DNA from: Thermoplasmata archaeon
GTDB taxonomy: Archaea; Thermoplasmatota; Thermoplasmata; Thermoplasmatales; Thermoplasmataceae
Reading direction: 5' to 3'
Length of the DNA: 64,000 nt
Assembly (NCBI GenBank): GCA_021810045.1
Contig: JAJZJR010000008.1
Span: 1-64,000, forward strand
Shown: in pieces, positions 1 through 7,562 of the stretch
Layout: each line of letters begins with the position of its first letter
How positions within the stretch are numbered: position 1 is the stretch's first letter
Program-made: the position numbers and the translations under genes
The notes under the pieces: model-generated
The model's database searches: none
What the model saw: only the letters and a program-made list of their open reading frames with translations
What the model was told of the DNA's origin: nothing

Positions 1-73
1 CTACATATTTTAGATGTATTTTTTCCTAGGGCTTTGGAAGGCCCACTTGAAGAGACATAGTTCATCAGGATTC

Positions 74-115
74 AGAGTATTCCCTTAAAACTTTAATCAA
101 ATCCCGACCGGTCCA
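74..115 (+). repeat. 42-bp direct repeat, left copy
   Basis: This copy matches the segment at 2039-2080 at 40 of 42 positions. The two mismatches lie in the middle, at repeat positions 20 and 25. It ends in CAAATCCC followed by the palindromic stretch GACCGGTC and CA, which resembles the 3' end of a tRNA gene. No complete tRNA could be folded here. The two copies bracket exactly the two-gene AbiE-like module, so they look like attachment or duplication boundaries of a mobile unit. The repeat is seen; the att role is inferred. Confidence 0.8.
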
Positions 116-138
116 CTAGTTTTTATTAATTGAAGTTT

Positions 139-211
139 TATCACTGATAGGTATTTAAGGTATCTGTGTTAACAGATAGTTATCAGTGATACATTAATAA
201 GGTATCACTGA
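139..211 (+). promoter_or_regulatory. Nested inverted repeats, probable operator of the AbiE-like operon
   Basis: TATCACTGATA (139-149) and its exact reverse complement TATCAGTGATA (181-191) flank an inner palindrome ATCTGT-GTTA-ACAGAT (162-177). A third, partial copy TATCACTGA lies at 203-211, just ahead of the ATG at 226. A TATA-like TATTTAA (152-158) sits between the outer arms, so a protein bound to the arms would cover the promoter. AbiEi-type antitoxins are known to repress their own operons by binding inverted repeats in the promoter, and the downstream gene encodes such an antitoxin. Confidence 0.65.
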
Positions 212-225
212 ATACAGATAAAAAG

Positions 226-1260
226 ATGGAAAAAGATATCGAGCTGATCAATCGGTTTATACTTGAGAAACTCCGGATCTCACCCGATGCAAAAATAGAA
301 TTGGCGTATCCAGTATCTGTCGGAGAAAGGGAATTACTGATAGATTTAGCAATTGAATCCAGAGGCACTCTGACCCTTGTTGAAATCAAGTCTAGAATAA
401 ATGAAGACACAATATACAGAATATATACCCTTTCACACTTAATAAGTAAACAAGTGGTGGGTGAGAAAGATATAAGATTGGTTTGTGCTGGAAAATCACT
501 GAAGTACAGCACCCAAGAACTTGCCACCAAGCTTGGTGTAGAGACTTTACTTATTCCTCCAAAATTGTATCAGCACTTGTCACCGAGGACAACTACCTCA
601 GAGGCGAATGCCCCTTTCAAGAAAATGAAATCAAGCACGTCAAGACTCACGTCCGAAAAGGCATGGAAAATTGTCTGTTCCTTACTGATTGACATGCCGT
701 CCAATATCCTTTCTGTTTCTAAGAAAACCGGTGTTTCATATGGGTGGACAAACAATATTATTCATAAACTTGAAGACTCTGGAATAATAACTGTAGATTA
801 CGGCTTAAGAATCAAAGACCTGGACAGACTTTTCAATTTGGTCTCGTGGGAAAGAGCCCTTGAGGGCTTGCTCCTGGAGACAATGAACACTAATTTCAGT
901 ACAGCAACCCAGTGTATAAGTGAGGTTGCGCTCAATCTCAACAGGCTTGGAATTGATTATGCTTTCACGGCCCATTCATCTGCCGTTTCATATGGTTCGT
1001 CCATAATGAGAGAAGATACAGCATATATCTACCTCCCAAATCCATCCGACAGAGAGGTCATCAGGTCCTTTTCTGAGAGGGGCGCTGGCGGATGCCGCTT
1101 GAAGGTGTATGTACCCGAGAGAGATATCATGAAATCTTCCACCATGTTTAATGGTATTCGGATTGTTGACGTGTGCCAGAACATACTTGACCTTGCAGGA
1201 TTAGGCATGGATGGACGGATCGCCGCGAAGGATCTGGTGATTAAGAGTGGGAAATTATGA
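226..1260 (+). CDS. AbiEi-like antitoxin with N-terminal PD-(D/E)XK-like domain
   Basis: The 344-aa protein appears to have three parts. Residues 30-90 carry a restriction-nuclease-like signature, D40 followed by E53-x-K55 on predicted strands (IDLAI, LTLVEIKSR). Residues about 145-200 look like a winged helix (ILSVSKKTGVSYGWTNNIIHKLEDSG). Residues 215-344 resemble the C-terminal domain of AbiEi antitoxins, ending in a VDVCQNILDLAGLGMDGR motif. In type IV abortive-infection systems the antitoxin counters the nucleotidyltransferase toxin encoded next to it and represses the operon. The toxin-like gene overlaps its 3' end by 14 nt. The nuclease-like fusion is unusual for AbiEi; whether it cleaves DNA is unknown. 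Assignment rests on motifs and gene order only. Confidence 0.65.
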   Translation: MEKDIELINRFILEKLRISPDAKIELAYPVSVGERELLIDLAIESRGTLTLVEIKSRINEDTIYRIYTLSHLISKQVVGEKDIRLVCAGKSLKYSTQELATKLGVETLLIPPKLYQHLSPRTTTSEANAPFKKMKSSTSRLTSEKAWKIVCSLLIDMPSNILSVSKKTGVSYGWTNNIIHKLEDSGIITVDYGLRIKDLDRLFNLVSWERALEGLLLETMNTNFSTATQCISEVALNLNRLGIDYAFTAHSSAVSYGSSIMREDTAYIYLPNPSDREVIRSFSERGAGGCRLKVYVPERDIMKSSTMFNGIRIVDVCQNILDLAGLGMDGRIAAKDLVIKSGKL

Positions 1261-1993
1261 GGGTGGAGAGACCACTCTGGCCAGAGATTCGTTCGAAGAG
1301 CTCAAGTACATTTTCGACTGGAGCATAGCTAACAGTAATTATAGGCCAGGTGATATCATTCTCATAGGCGGATGGGCAGTCCATTCGTTTAATCCTTGGA
1401 AATATTCGCTTGACATCGATTTTATTGCAACTGGTCGTTTCAAGGAGGCATTGAAGAGACATCTGTATTCGACCCGGGATTACAGGAAAGAAAGAGATTA
1501 TTCAGGAAACACACTATATTTAAAGAGTTTAGATTCTGGAGAAATCTATCTTGACTTTCTACCAAAAAAAGATCAATTCCACGGAACTGGCAAATCACTC
1601 AATTTGGTGGAGATAGAATACGAGACCGCCCCCAGAAATATTTCCTATTCCTTCGAGCATGAGTTCCAAGTTATAGTCCCAGAGATCTCGATGCTCCTCT
1701 TGCTAAAGTTAAAAGCTGCATGGGACAGACACTACGACTTATCGCTTGATACTACACTGGACAAGGATCACTTGAATGGTAAATTCACCAAGGATTGTGG
1801 TGACATCATTGCTTTACTTCAGAGTGATTCATTTCAGTTCGCCAGATTTGATTGGTTGTCTTCAATCATGTCTGGATTTGATTTCTTGCGAGATTTCCTG
1901 GAGCAGGGAATTATAGCGGACAATTCGACTTTTGACAGTATTTCTCATAAGGAAGGCAAGTCACTAATCAAAAAGTTGTTGTCTCTTATTTGA
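1247..1993 (+). CDS. AbiEii-like nucleotidyltransferase toxin
   Basis: The 248-aa protein has the nucleotidyltransferase signature GG(41-42)WAVHSF followed by S-x-D56-I-D58-F and a third acidic residue D103 in IYLDFL. These form the catalytic triad of the DNA polymerase beta-like superfamily. A later lysine/arginine cluster (KLKAAWDR near 154-161) and KDCGDIIALL (182-191) match the K-R-KD-D pattern of AbiEii/AbiGii toxins, which transfer nucleotides to tRNA or proteins. The start is GTG at 1247, inside the antitoxin gene, giving a 14-nt overlap typical of translationally coupled toxin-antitoxin pairs; the ATG overlapping the antitoxin stop is in another frame. It lies between direct repeats. 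It could instead be a housekeeping MNT-type enzyme, but the antitoxin neighbour argues for a TA system. Confidence 0.7.
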   Translation: MGNYEGGETTLARDSFEELKYIFDWSIANSNYRPGDIILIGGWAVHSFNPWKYSLDIDFIATGRFKEALKRHLYSTRDYRKERDYSGNTLYLKSLDSGEIYLDFLPKKDQFHGTGKSLNLVEIEYETAPRNISYSFEHEFQVIVPEISMLLLLKLKAAWDRHYDLSLDTTLDKDHLNGKFTKDCGDIIALLQSDSFQFARFDWLSSIMSGFDFLRDFLEQGIIADNSTFDSISHKEGKSLIKKLLSLI

Positions 1994-2038
1994 TGAAATC
2001 TTAAATTCAATTGTCAAAAGGCTATTGGAGGATGTCTA

Positions 2039-2080
2039 AGAGTATTCCCTTAAAACATTAAGCAAATCCCGACCGGTCCA
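2039..2080 (+). repeat. 42-bp direct repeat, right copy
   Basis: Right-hand partner of the repeat at 74-115, 40 of 42 bases identical and in the same orientation. It begins 45 bp after the AbiEii-like stop codon and ends 8 bp before the point where an unshifted vapC reading frame would stop (2088). The unit enclosed with one repeat copy is about 1.97 kb. Confidence 0.8.
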
Positions 2081-2101
2081 TTTTAGGCTATCCGAACAGC
2101 T

Positions 2102-2479
2102 TCAGACCTGAGTCTTTGAAAACTTCAAATGTTCATCTAAAGTGTAAAGTGAACATCCATTGTTTATTGCTACTGACGCTATAATTGCGTCAATTCTGGG
2201 AACAGATTTACTTTTTCTTTCAGCAGTTAATTCCAGAGAAGCAGATCGTTCACTGCCACCTTTACTGTATCCAGGTGTTGGAATCTGCAGAACTAAGTGA
2301 GAATCTATGGAATACTTGTCAATACAATAAAGCACCTCGTTCAAGTTCACCGAGCTTTTACAGTATCTTTCTCCACTTTCGATGATTTTAAGCATAAGTG
2401 ACTCTCCTTTATCTGACTTCTTGTCCAGCACCTCAATGATGATGTCCGTGTCAAGAAGAATCAATTTCTCTTCTCCCAC
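2102..2479 (-). CDS. vapC: VapC-like PIN ribonuclease toxin with frameshifted C-terminus
   Basis: The 125-aa product has the PIN-domain pattern: acidic LLDTDIIIE at the N-terminus, a central SVNLNEVL glutamate, RIDAIIASVAINNG and a C-terminal LYTLDEHL. VapC toxins are Mg-dependent endoribonucleases. The start is GTG at 2479, overlapping the end of the vapB remnant by 19 nt. After DEHL the frame runs SKTQV and stops. Restoring one T in the run at 2127-2129 gives instead a typical VapC tail (F-E-V-F-K-D-S-G-L-K-L-F-G) that stops at 2088. The four acidic PIN residues remain, so activity is not excluded, but the gene is probably decaying together with its antitoxin. Confidence 0.75.
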   Translation of the reverse strand: MGEEKLILLDTDIIIEVLDKKSDKGESLMLKIIESGERYCKSSVNLNEVLYCIDKYSIDSHLVLQIPTPGYSKGGSERSASLELTAERKSKSVPRIDAIIASVAINNGCSLYTLDEHLKFSKTQV

Positions 2480-2673
2480 CGTTTCTTTTCTGTCTCTCTG
2501 ATAAGATTCCCCTTATCCTCAAATTCGACGCTCCCTCTTAGGGACGAAAGGAGTTCATTTTTGCTCTGTGATTTGACCAACCTGTCCAGAAGGTCACTGA
2601 AGCTTTCGTTTTCCTAGTTGAATTCCATTAATTCATCATATGCGGACTTCTTAATGGCGATAGTTTAAGGCAT
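2461..2673 (-). pseudogene. vapB: VapB antitoxin remnant (two in-frame nonsense codons)
   Basis: Conceptual translation from ATG at 2673 to the TGA at 2461 gives 70 residues: MP-stop-TIAIKKSAYDELMEFN-stop-ENESFSDLLDRLVKS and a charged tail ending ETEKKRWEKRN. This matches the archaeal DUF217/VapB antitoxin pattern (TISVK..AY..L...K...ESFSD.I..L). Codon 3 is TAA (2665-2667) and codon 20 is TAG (2614-2616); both probably arose from lysine or similar codons by single substitutions. No in-frame ATG follows the second stop. The end overlaps the vapC start, the usual vapBC arrangement. Sequencing error at two separate codons is possible but less likely. Confidence 0.75.
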
Positions 2674-2684
2674 AACATATGTTT

Positions 2685-2696
2685 ATGTTTAAACAT
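2685..2696. promoter_or_regulatory. Perfect 12-bp palindrome ahead of vapB remnant
   Basis: ATGTTTAAACAT is a perfect palindrome 12 bp upstream of the vapB start on the minus strand, in an AT-rich stretch that could also hold the TATA box. VapBC complexes usually bind palindromes at their own promoters, so it may be the old operator. Such a short AT-rich palindrome could also be chance. Confidence 0.3.
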
Positions 2697-2760
2697 CATT
2701 TTAACTTTCATGCACCTATTGGCAAAATTGCTCTATTATCTCATGTCTGAAGTATCCCCA

Positions 2761-2876
2761 TGACGCCCTCTCCCCATGTGAGACGGGGATTCCTGCTTCT
2801 GCGATCGGATGTTGTCCTTCCCCATAGTGTCCTAATCTCCACAGCCTTGAATTTTAGCAAATGAAATATTGTGGTT
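2761..2876 (-). mobile_element. IS200/IS605-type tnpB tail and right-end hairpin (remnant)
   Basis: On the minus strand one frame reads NHNISFAKIQGCGD, a stop, then DTMGKDNIRSQKQESP and HMGRGRHG. The CGD followed by S-x-KQE pattern is typical of the C-terminal end of TnpB/OrfB proteins, after their zinc-finger and RuvC domains. It overlaps a hairpin, TCCCCGT-CTCAC-ATGGGGA (2771-2789), ending in GGGCGTCA, as in right ends (and guide-RNA region) of IS605-family elements. The rest of tnpB is absent. This is a fossil of an insertion; the family call rests on motif memory and is moderate. Confidence 0.5.
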
Positions 2877-2923
2877 CACCATATCTCTCCCAGAGGATCA
2901 GGCAAAAGGCCTGCAATGTGTAA

Positions 2924-3745
2924 ATGAACTATTTGAGACTGATGAAATACCCGGGAGCAAAAACATCCATTATTCCAGATATTGAAGATGTTTTCAGGAG
3001 ATCCGGAAAAAGACTTTTCATAGACGTTTTCGGAGGTTCAGGCTCCGTTTCCCTGAATATGCAATACGCAACAGTAGTTTACAATGATCTGGACCCAGAG
3101 CTGGTAAACCTGTTCAGGGCCATTCAGTACGATTCAGATCTCCTCAAGGATCTTCTGCTTGAATCACTGGATATATATGATTTCAAGAGGGGCAGGAAGA
3201 ATCCTCCGGCCAGCAAGATCCCAAGGTATGAAGCCATCAGGAAACCTTCCCTGTCAGGAAACAAATTTGGAAAGATTCCTGATGTGAAAGCAGCTGCTCA
3301 GACGGTTCTCAGATTTACAATGAGTTTTGGAGGAATGGGAAGCACATATGGAACCAATGAAAAGTCCTCAAAGGGATACCTGAGGAAAACAATCTCAATG
3401 CTTCCCAGGATAAAAGAAAAAGTCTCATTATGGACCATTGAGAACCTTGACTTCAGGGATCTCATCAGCAGGTACGATTCAAAAGGTGCATTCTTCTATC
3501 TTGATCCTCCATACAGTGAAAAGAAATGGTACAGCACAAATTTCCGTGAAAGTGATTATGGGGCCCTCATAGCTCAGCTCAGAAATATCAAGGGGACATA
3601 CCTGATGACTGTTGATGCCCATGATGATTTGCTTGAGGACATATTCGGAGAGCCTGATTACATCAAGTCCTACGAGAACAGGAACCAGAATCCCAACAGC
3701 GGAAGAAAACCTCCCAGGATGAAAGCTTTCTACACCAATGTATGA
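2924..3745 (+). CDS. Dam-like (D12 class) adenine-specific DNA methyltransferase, solitary
   Basis: The 273-aa protein starts with KYPGAKTSI, the conserved D12-class opening. It then has motif I FIDVFGGSG (32-40, SAM binding), YNDLDPELV (53-61) and catalytic motif IV DPPY at 194-197. These enzymes put a methyl group on adenine N6 in duplex DNA. No restriction endonuclease gene is adjacent, so it is an orphan. Length is normal for Dam/DpnM. A second ATG seven codons in (2942) is an alternative start. It lies at the boundary of the accessory patch, next to TA and IS remnants, which suggests horizontal origin, though its base composition does not stand out by eye. Confidence 0.85.
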   Translation: MNYLRLMKYPGAKTSIIPDIEDVFRRSGKRLFIDVFGGSGSVSLNMQYATVVYNDLDPELVNLFRAIQYDSDLLKDLLLESLDIYDFKRGRKNPPASKIPRYEAIRKPSLSGNKFGKIPDVKAAAQTVLRFTMSFGGMGSTYGTNEKSSKGYLRKTISMLPRIKEKVSLWTIENLDFRDLISRYDSKGAFFYLDPPYSEKKWYSTNFRESDYGALIAQLRNIKGTYLMTVDAHDDLLEDIFGEPDYIKSYENRNQNPNSGRKPPRMKAFYTNV

Positions 3746-3809
3746 GTAAGAGATGCTGTCTTCTCGAGGCAGAATAAGTAATAATTATTACAAAGTCCTA
3801 TCCGGAGTA

Positions 3810-4574
3810 ATGCCTCCAGTAAACTTCAACATGGTTTCCAGCGGGAGCAAAGGAAACTGCAGCCTCATATGGGATGGCGATACCCTGCTGGTCTTTGACT
3901 TCGGAATAACCATGAAAAGGTTCAGGGAAAGGCTGGAAAAACTTGGAATTGAACATAAGGAATATTCGCTGTTCATAAGCCATGAACACAGTGATCATTC
4001 CAGGGGGGTCAGCATGGTAAAGAAGCATCACAGATTTGATCTTTATTCAAGGGAGGCCACACTGGATGCATTGAGGTTCAGGGATGGTTTTTCCATACAT
4101 GACTCAGTGGCCATCGGCAACTTTCTCGTTAAGGCAATATCTGTCTCACACGATGCCGCTGATCCCGTGGGTTACGTCATCCAGTCGGGGCAGTCGCGAA
4201 TATCAGTAGTATCTGATCTTGGCATAGTATCTGAGGAACTTATCAGGGAAACAAAGCACTCGGATATACTTGCATTCGAGGCAAATCATGATATTGAAAT
4301 GCTGAAGTACGGGAGATATCCTGAAATGCTTAAGCGCAGGATCCTGAGCAACCATGGGCATCTCTCAAATGAGCAGTCAGCGGAAGCAATTGCCTCAATA
4401 ACAGGAACAGATACCAGAATTGTTCTTACACATCTTAGCCAGGAAAACAACACTCCAGATGCTGCATACTCCGCCATAAGGAATTACCTGGATAACAGGA
4501 ATATAGTGTATGGGTCCATCGAATGTGCCTCCCAGGAGTTTGGATCTGCCCATTACATTCTGGAAAAAGATTAA
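3810..4574 (+). CDS. Metallo-beta-lactamase-fold hydrolase (YycJ/WalJ-like)
   Basis: The 254-aa protein has the MBL metal signature SHEHSDHSRG (H58, H60, D62, H63 from the chosen start), later SHDAADPVGY, SDLG and NHGHLSNEQ, and a LTHLS motif. This pattern fits the compact YycJ/PhnP-like branch of MBL hydrolases that often act on nucleic acids or phosphodiesters; the substrate is unknown. The frame is open back to 3753, but the ATG at 3810 has GGAG six bases ahead (3803-3806) and begins close to the conserved VSSGSKGNC strand, so it is preferred. It follows the methyltransferase by about 65 bp. Confidence 0.75.
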   Translation: MPPVNFNMVSSGSKGNCSLIWDGDTLLVFDFGITMKRFRERLEKLGIEHKEYSLFISHEHSDHSRGVSMVKKHHRFDLYSREATLDALRFRDGFSIHDSVAIGNFLVKAISVSHDAADPVGYVIQSGQSRISVVSDLGIVSEELIRETKHSDILAFEANHDIEMLKYGRYPEMLKRRILSNHGHLSNEQSAEAIASITGTDTRIVLTHLSQENNTPDAAYSAIRNYLDNRNIVYGSIECASQEFGSAHYILEKD

Positions 4575-4603
4575 TTTTTTAATGTCGGGCAAATGACACC
4601 AGC

Positions 4604-5476
4604 ATGAGTGATGTGGGCTTCATTGGTCTGGGTAAAATGGGACTCCCCATTCTTAAGGCCATTATGGAGAAGTTTGAAGTCAAGGCAGTTTACAACAGAA
4701 CAAAATACAAGGCAGAGGGGCTCAAGGGTGTGAAGATTGCGGATGACCCATTCTCTGTAGCTTCAAGCTGCAACATAATCTTCACCATAGTAAGTGATGA
4801 CAGGGCCTGTGACAACGTATTTTTCGGGGATAAGGGTATTGAGAGGACAATTAGGCCTCAGAGCCTCGTGGTAAACATGAGTACAGTATCACCAGAGTTC
4901 AGCCTTTATGCCGCAAGAAAGTTCCAGGATCTGCACTGCACCTATCTAGAGGCTCCGGTACTTGGGAGTACTGAACTTGCAGGGCAAAAGAAGCTGGTAT
5001 CCCTTGTGTCCGGCCCGGAAAACGCATACAGGACTGTGGAGAAAGTCATTGATACTTATTCAGAAAAAGTATTCTACATGCCAACTCCGGGAAATGCCAT
5101 CAAGATGAAACTCATTGCAAATCTGGTCATGGCAGTAAATCTGGCAGCTGCAGGTGAAGGTCTTCTTATGGCTGAAAAGGCAGGAATCGGGAAGGAACTG
5201 GCACTTGACATACTTGGCAACAGTGGGGCAGAATCAAGAATAGTCACATTCAAATCAGAAACAATCAAGGCAGGAACCTATGAACCGGAATTCCTGCTCA
5301 AGGACATGGTCAAGGACCTGTCATATGCATCAGATCTTTCAAGAAGCATTTCTTCACCCATTCCAATTGGAGCAAATGCCATCCAGTATTACATCGCAGC
5401 CATGTCAATAGGACTGGGCAACCTGGATTTTGCCTCTGTGGTACGTTCTTTCAGGTTTCTCATAGGGAGCTCTTAG
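4604..5476 (+). CDS. NAD(P)-dependent beta-hydroxyacid dehydrogenase (3-hydroxyisobutyrate dehydrogenase family)
   Basis: The 290-aa protein shows the N-terminal Rossmann motif GFIGLGKMG (5-13), an STVSPE substrate-binding segment near 93-98, EAPVLGSTELA near 116-126 and the catalytic lysine K169 in KLIAN. The C-terminal all-helical domain has KDMVKDLSYA. Length is the family's usual. Members reduce or oxidise 3-hydroxyisobutyrate, tartronate semialdehyde, glyoxylate or succinic semialdehyde. Which substrate applies here cannot be read from the sequence. It is followed after 7 bp by the peptidase gene and is probably co-transcribed with it. Confidence 0.8.
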   Translation: MSDVGFIGLGKMGLPILKAIMEKFEVKAVYNRTKYKAEGLKGVKIADDPFSVASSCNIIFTIVSDDRACDNVFFGDKGIERTIRPQSLVVNMSTVSPEFSLYAARKFQDLHCTYLEAPVLGSTELAGQKKLVSLVSGPENAYRTVEKVIDTYSEKVFYMPTPGNAIKMKLIANLVMAVNLAAAGEGLLMAEKAGIGKELALDILGNSGAESRIVTFKSETIKAGTYEPEFLLKDMVKDLSYASDLSRSISSPIPIGANAIQYYIAAMSIGLGNLDFASVVRSFRFLIGSS

Positions 5477-5483
5477 GTGCATC

Positions 5484-6224
5484 ATGGCTGGATTGGTCAC
5501 AACACTGAACTACGCAATTATTGCCGTTGCGGTTGTCTCCCTCATCTATGGTTCCTACACGGATATAAGGAAAAGAACCGTGAAGGCCCTTCTGTTTGTA
5601 CCCCTGATAATACTCGGGCTGGCAATGAACATTTTTCTTCATGCACCGTACATGTTTATTGTTTCAGGCACCCTTATTTTCCTGTTCTCATTCCTTGAGC
5701 CAGACACTTACGGATATGGGTTCATGGGCGTCATATTCATGGTGGTTTCCATCGTGACTATATACCTGTATGGATTTCACTGGGGGTTCCAGCTGCTCAT
5801 CATTTCCGTTGTCTATTTAATGGGATTCACCGAACGCTTCTTCGGTATAGGCGACATAAAAGGCATCATTGCAGTGATGTTTGCATCATCTCTTTACACC
5901 CCGGTGGCCGGTACTTTACTGAGCGGTAACTTTGCCTACGTACAGATACCCACTTCTCTTGCTTTGCTTGTTGACATTGCGATATTCTCTGTTATTTTCC
6001 TCGTATATGCTGTTTATCTGGCGGGAAAGCATGGTTCAGTGCACATAAAGGGTGAGGCCCTGGCCATTGAATACAACAGTGACCTTGCTGAAAAAAATCC
6101 TGATGCATACCGGATATCAGAAAGAGATGGAGTCAGGTACATGATATATCGGATTCCATTCATGGTGGCTGTCCTTCTTGGATATGTCATGTTTGTGATA
6201 ATGGGCTCACCAATTTTCTTTTAG
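5484..6224 (+). CDS. Preflagellin/prepilin peptidase (A24 family, FlaK/PibD-like)
   Basis: A 246-aa polytopic membrane protein with about six hydrophobic segments. The two catalytic aspartates of A24 aspartyl peptidases are visible: D27 in SYTDIRKRTV and D124 in FGIGDIKG (GxGD motif). These enzymes cut class III signal peptides of archaellins and pilins. The region after residue 180 is a longer soluble insertion before a final membrane helix. It has no pilin or archaellin genes beside it and starts 7 bp after the dehydrogenase gene. Confidence 0.85.
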   Translation: MAGLVTTLNYAIIAVAVVSLIYGSYTDIRKRTVKALLFVPLIILGLAMNIFLHAPYMFIVSGTLIFLFSFLEPDTYGYGFMGVIFMVVSIVTIYLYGFHWGFQLLIISVVYLMGFTERFFGIGDIKGIIAVMFASSLYTPVAGTLLSGNFAYVQIPTSLALLVDIAIFSVIFLVYAVYLAGKHGSVHIKGEALAIEYNSDLAEKNPDAYRISERDGVRYMIYRIPFMVAVLLGYVMFVIMGSPIFF

Positions 6225-6261
6225 TGGTCAAATTTTTAGTATTCCAATACATTTTCAACCT

Positions 6262-7518
6262 ATGCCTTCTTTGCTTATCAAAAACGCATCCCAGATTCTA
6301 ACAATGGCAGGAGCCGGCTGGGAACCCCTCACTGGAGAAAAAATGTCCAGGATGAGGATCAGGAAAAATGCAGTAATTCTCATCTCGGATGGAAAAATTG
6401 TTGAGGTAGCCGACAAAGACAAGGCTGACACCCTAAGGGAAAGGTATAACGCAATAACAATAGATGCAAAGGGCAATGCAGTTCTTCCAGGGCTCGTGGA
6501 TTCCCATACCCATATTGTATATGGAGGTACAAGGGAAGACGAATTCTACATGAAGGTAAAGGGAAAAACATACCTGGAAATCCTTAGTTCCGGAAATGGA
6601 ATATACCGGACTGTTGAGGACACAAGATCCCTGAGCAGGGATGAAATATTTTCAGAGACACTTAAACGCATATATGATTCAATATCCACAGGAACAACAA
6701 GCATGGAGATCAAGACCGGTTATGGCCTGACTCTTGAATCAGAGATGAAAATGCTTGAAGTTACAGAGAGGCTGGCCGATCTGGGTATCATGAATATCGT
6801 CCCCACATTTCTCCCGCTTCATGCAATTCCCAAAGGTTCCACAGATCGTTCTTATGTGCATGAGGTGGTTGAAAAAATGCTCCCAAAATTCAAGGGTAAA
6901 ACCAAATTTGTGGATTCCTTCTGCGACAAGGGAGCATTTTCGCCGCAGTCCACTGAGGAATTCTTCATCGCTGCAAAGGAAATGGGCTTTCAGCTGCGTA
7001 TGCACGCAGATGAACTTGGGGATATCGGATGCCTTGATCTCTGCGACAGGTTCGACATCAGGAGCGCAGATCACCTGCTCTACACAGATGATCACGGAAT
7101 AAGGAAACTTGCTGAAAACAAAACAGTGGCAACGTTCCTGCCCATCACCGCTTTCAACATAACAGACGGAATGTACCCTGACATCAGGAAGTTCATCAAA
7201 GCCGGCGTTCCTGTTGCAATTGCATCCGACTGTTCACCGGTTTCGTACAATTCCAACCTGCTCTTTGCAATTTATCTTGCAGTCAGGTATTGCCATGTAT
7301 CCATAGAGGAAGCACTGAATGCCGCAACAGTGAATGCAGCCTATTCACTGGGCATACTGGACAGTGCCGGCTCCATTGAACCGGGTAAGAGGGCTGACAT
7401 CATCATTCTTGCTGTGGATGACTATAGGAAGATACCCTATCAGTATGGTTCACGCCTTGTTGACACTGTGATAAACAACGGGGAAATTGTGATGAGGAAC
7501 GGCGTAATGGAACTCTAA
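6262..7518 (+). CDS. hutI: Imidazolonepropionase
   Basis: The 418-aa amidohydrolase has the metal motif DSHTH (H82, H84) followed by IVYGGTREDEF, then EIKTGYGL, a MHADEL segment near 250 and ASDCSP near 324, in the order expected for HutI. It hydrolyses imidazolone-5-propionate to N-formimino-L-glutamate, the third step of histidine degradation. HutH and HutU are not in the window. In a peptide-using acidophile it would feed histidine carbon into glutamate, used by the decarboxylase and oxidoreductase genes found elsewhere here. Confidence 0.93.
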   Translation: MPSLLIKNASQILTMAGAGWEPLTGEKMSRMRIRKNAVILISDGKIVEVADKDKADTLRERYNAITIDAKGNAVLPGLVDSHTHIVYGGTREDEFYMKVKGKTYLEILSSGNGIYRTVEDTRSLSRDEIFSETLKRIYDSISTGTTSMEIKTGYGLTLESEMKMLEVTERLADLGIMNIVPTFLPLHAIPKGSTDRSYVHEVVEKMLPKFKGKTKFVDSFCDKGAFSPQSTEEFFIAAKEMGFQLRMHADELGDIGCLDLCDRFDIRSADHLLYTDDHGIRKLAENKTVATFLPITAFNITDGMYPDIRKFIKAGVPVAIASDCSPVSYNSNLLFAIYLAVRYCHVSIEEALNAATVNAAYSLGILDSAGSIEPGKRADIIILAVDDYRKIPYQYGSRLVDTVINNGEIVMRNGVMEL

Positions 7519-7562
7519 TCGTGTAAAACCAGTTTACATTCCAGATTAAATACCTCTTAATA

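Noticed and set aside
1-73. A complete tRNA gene ending in the direct repeat at 74-115
   Set aside because: No matching 5' acceptor strand or anticodon arm could be folded upstream; only the 3' end looks tRNA-like.
1257-1259. ATG overlapping the antitoxin stop as start of the toxin gene
   Set aside because: It is in a different frame from the nucleotidyltransferase; the GTG at 1247 is in frame.
6739-7095. A 118-codon minus-strand frame inside hutI
   Set aside because: It is antisense to conserved HutI motifs and its translation shows no domain.
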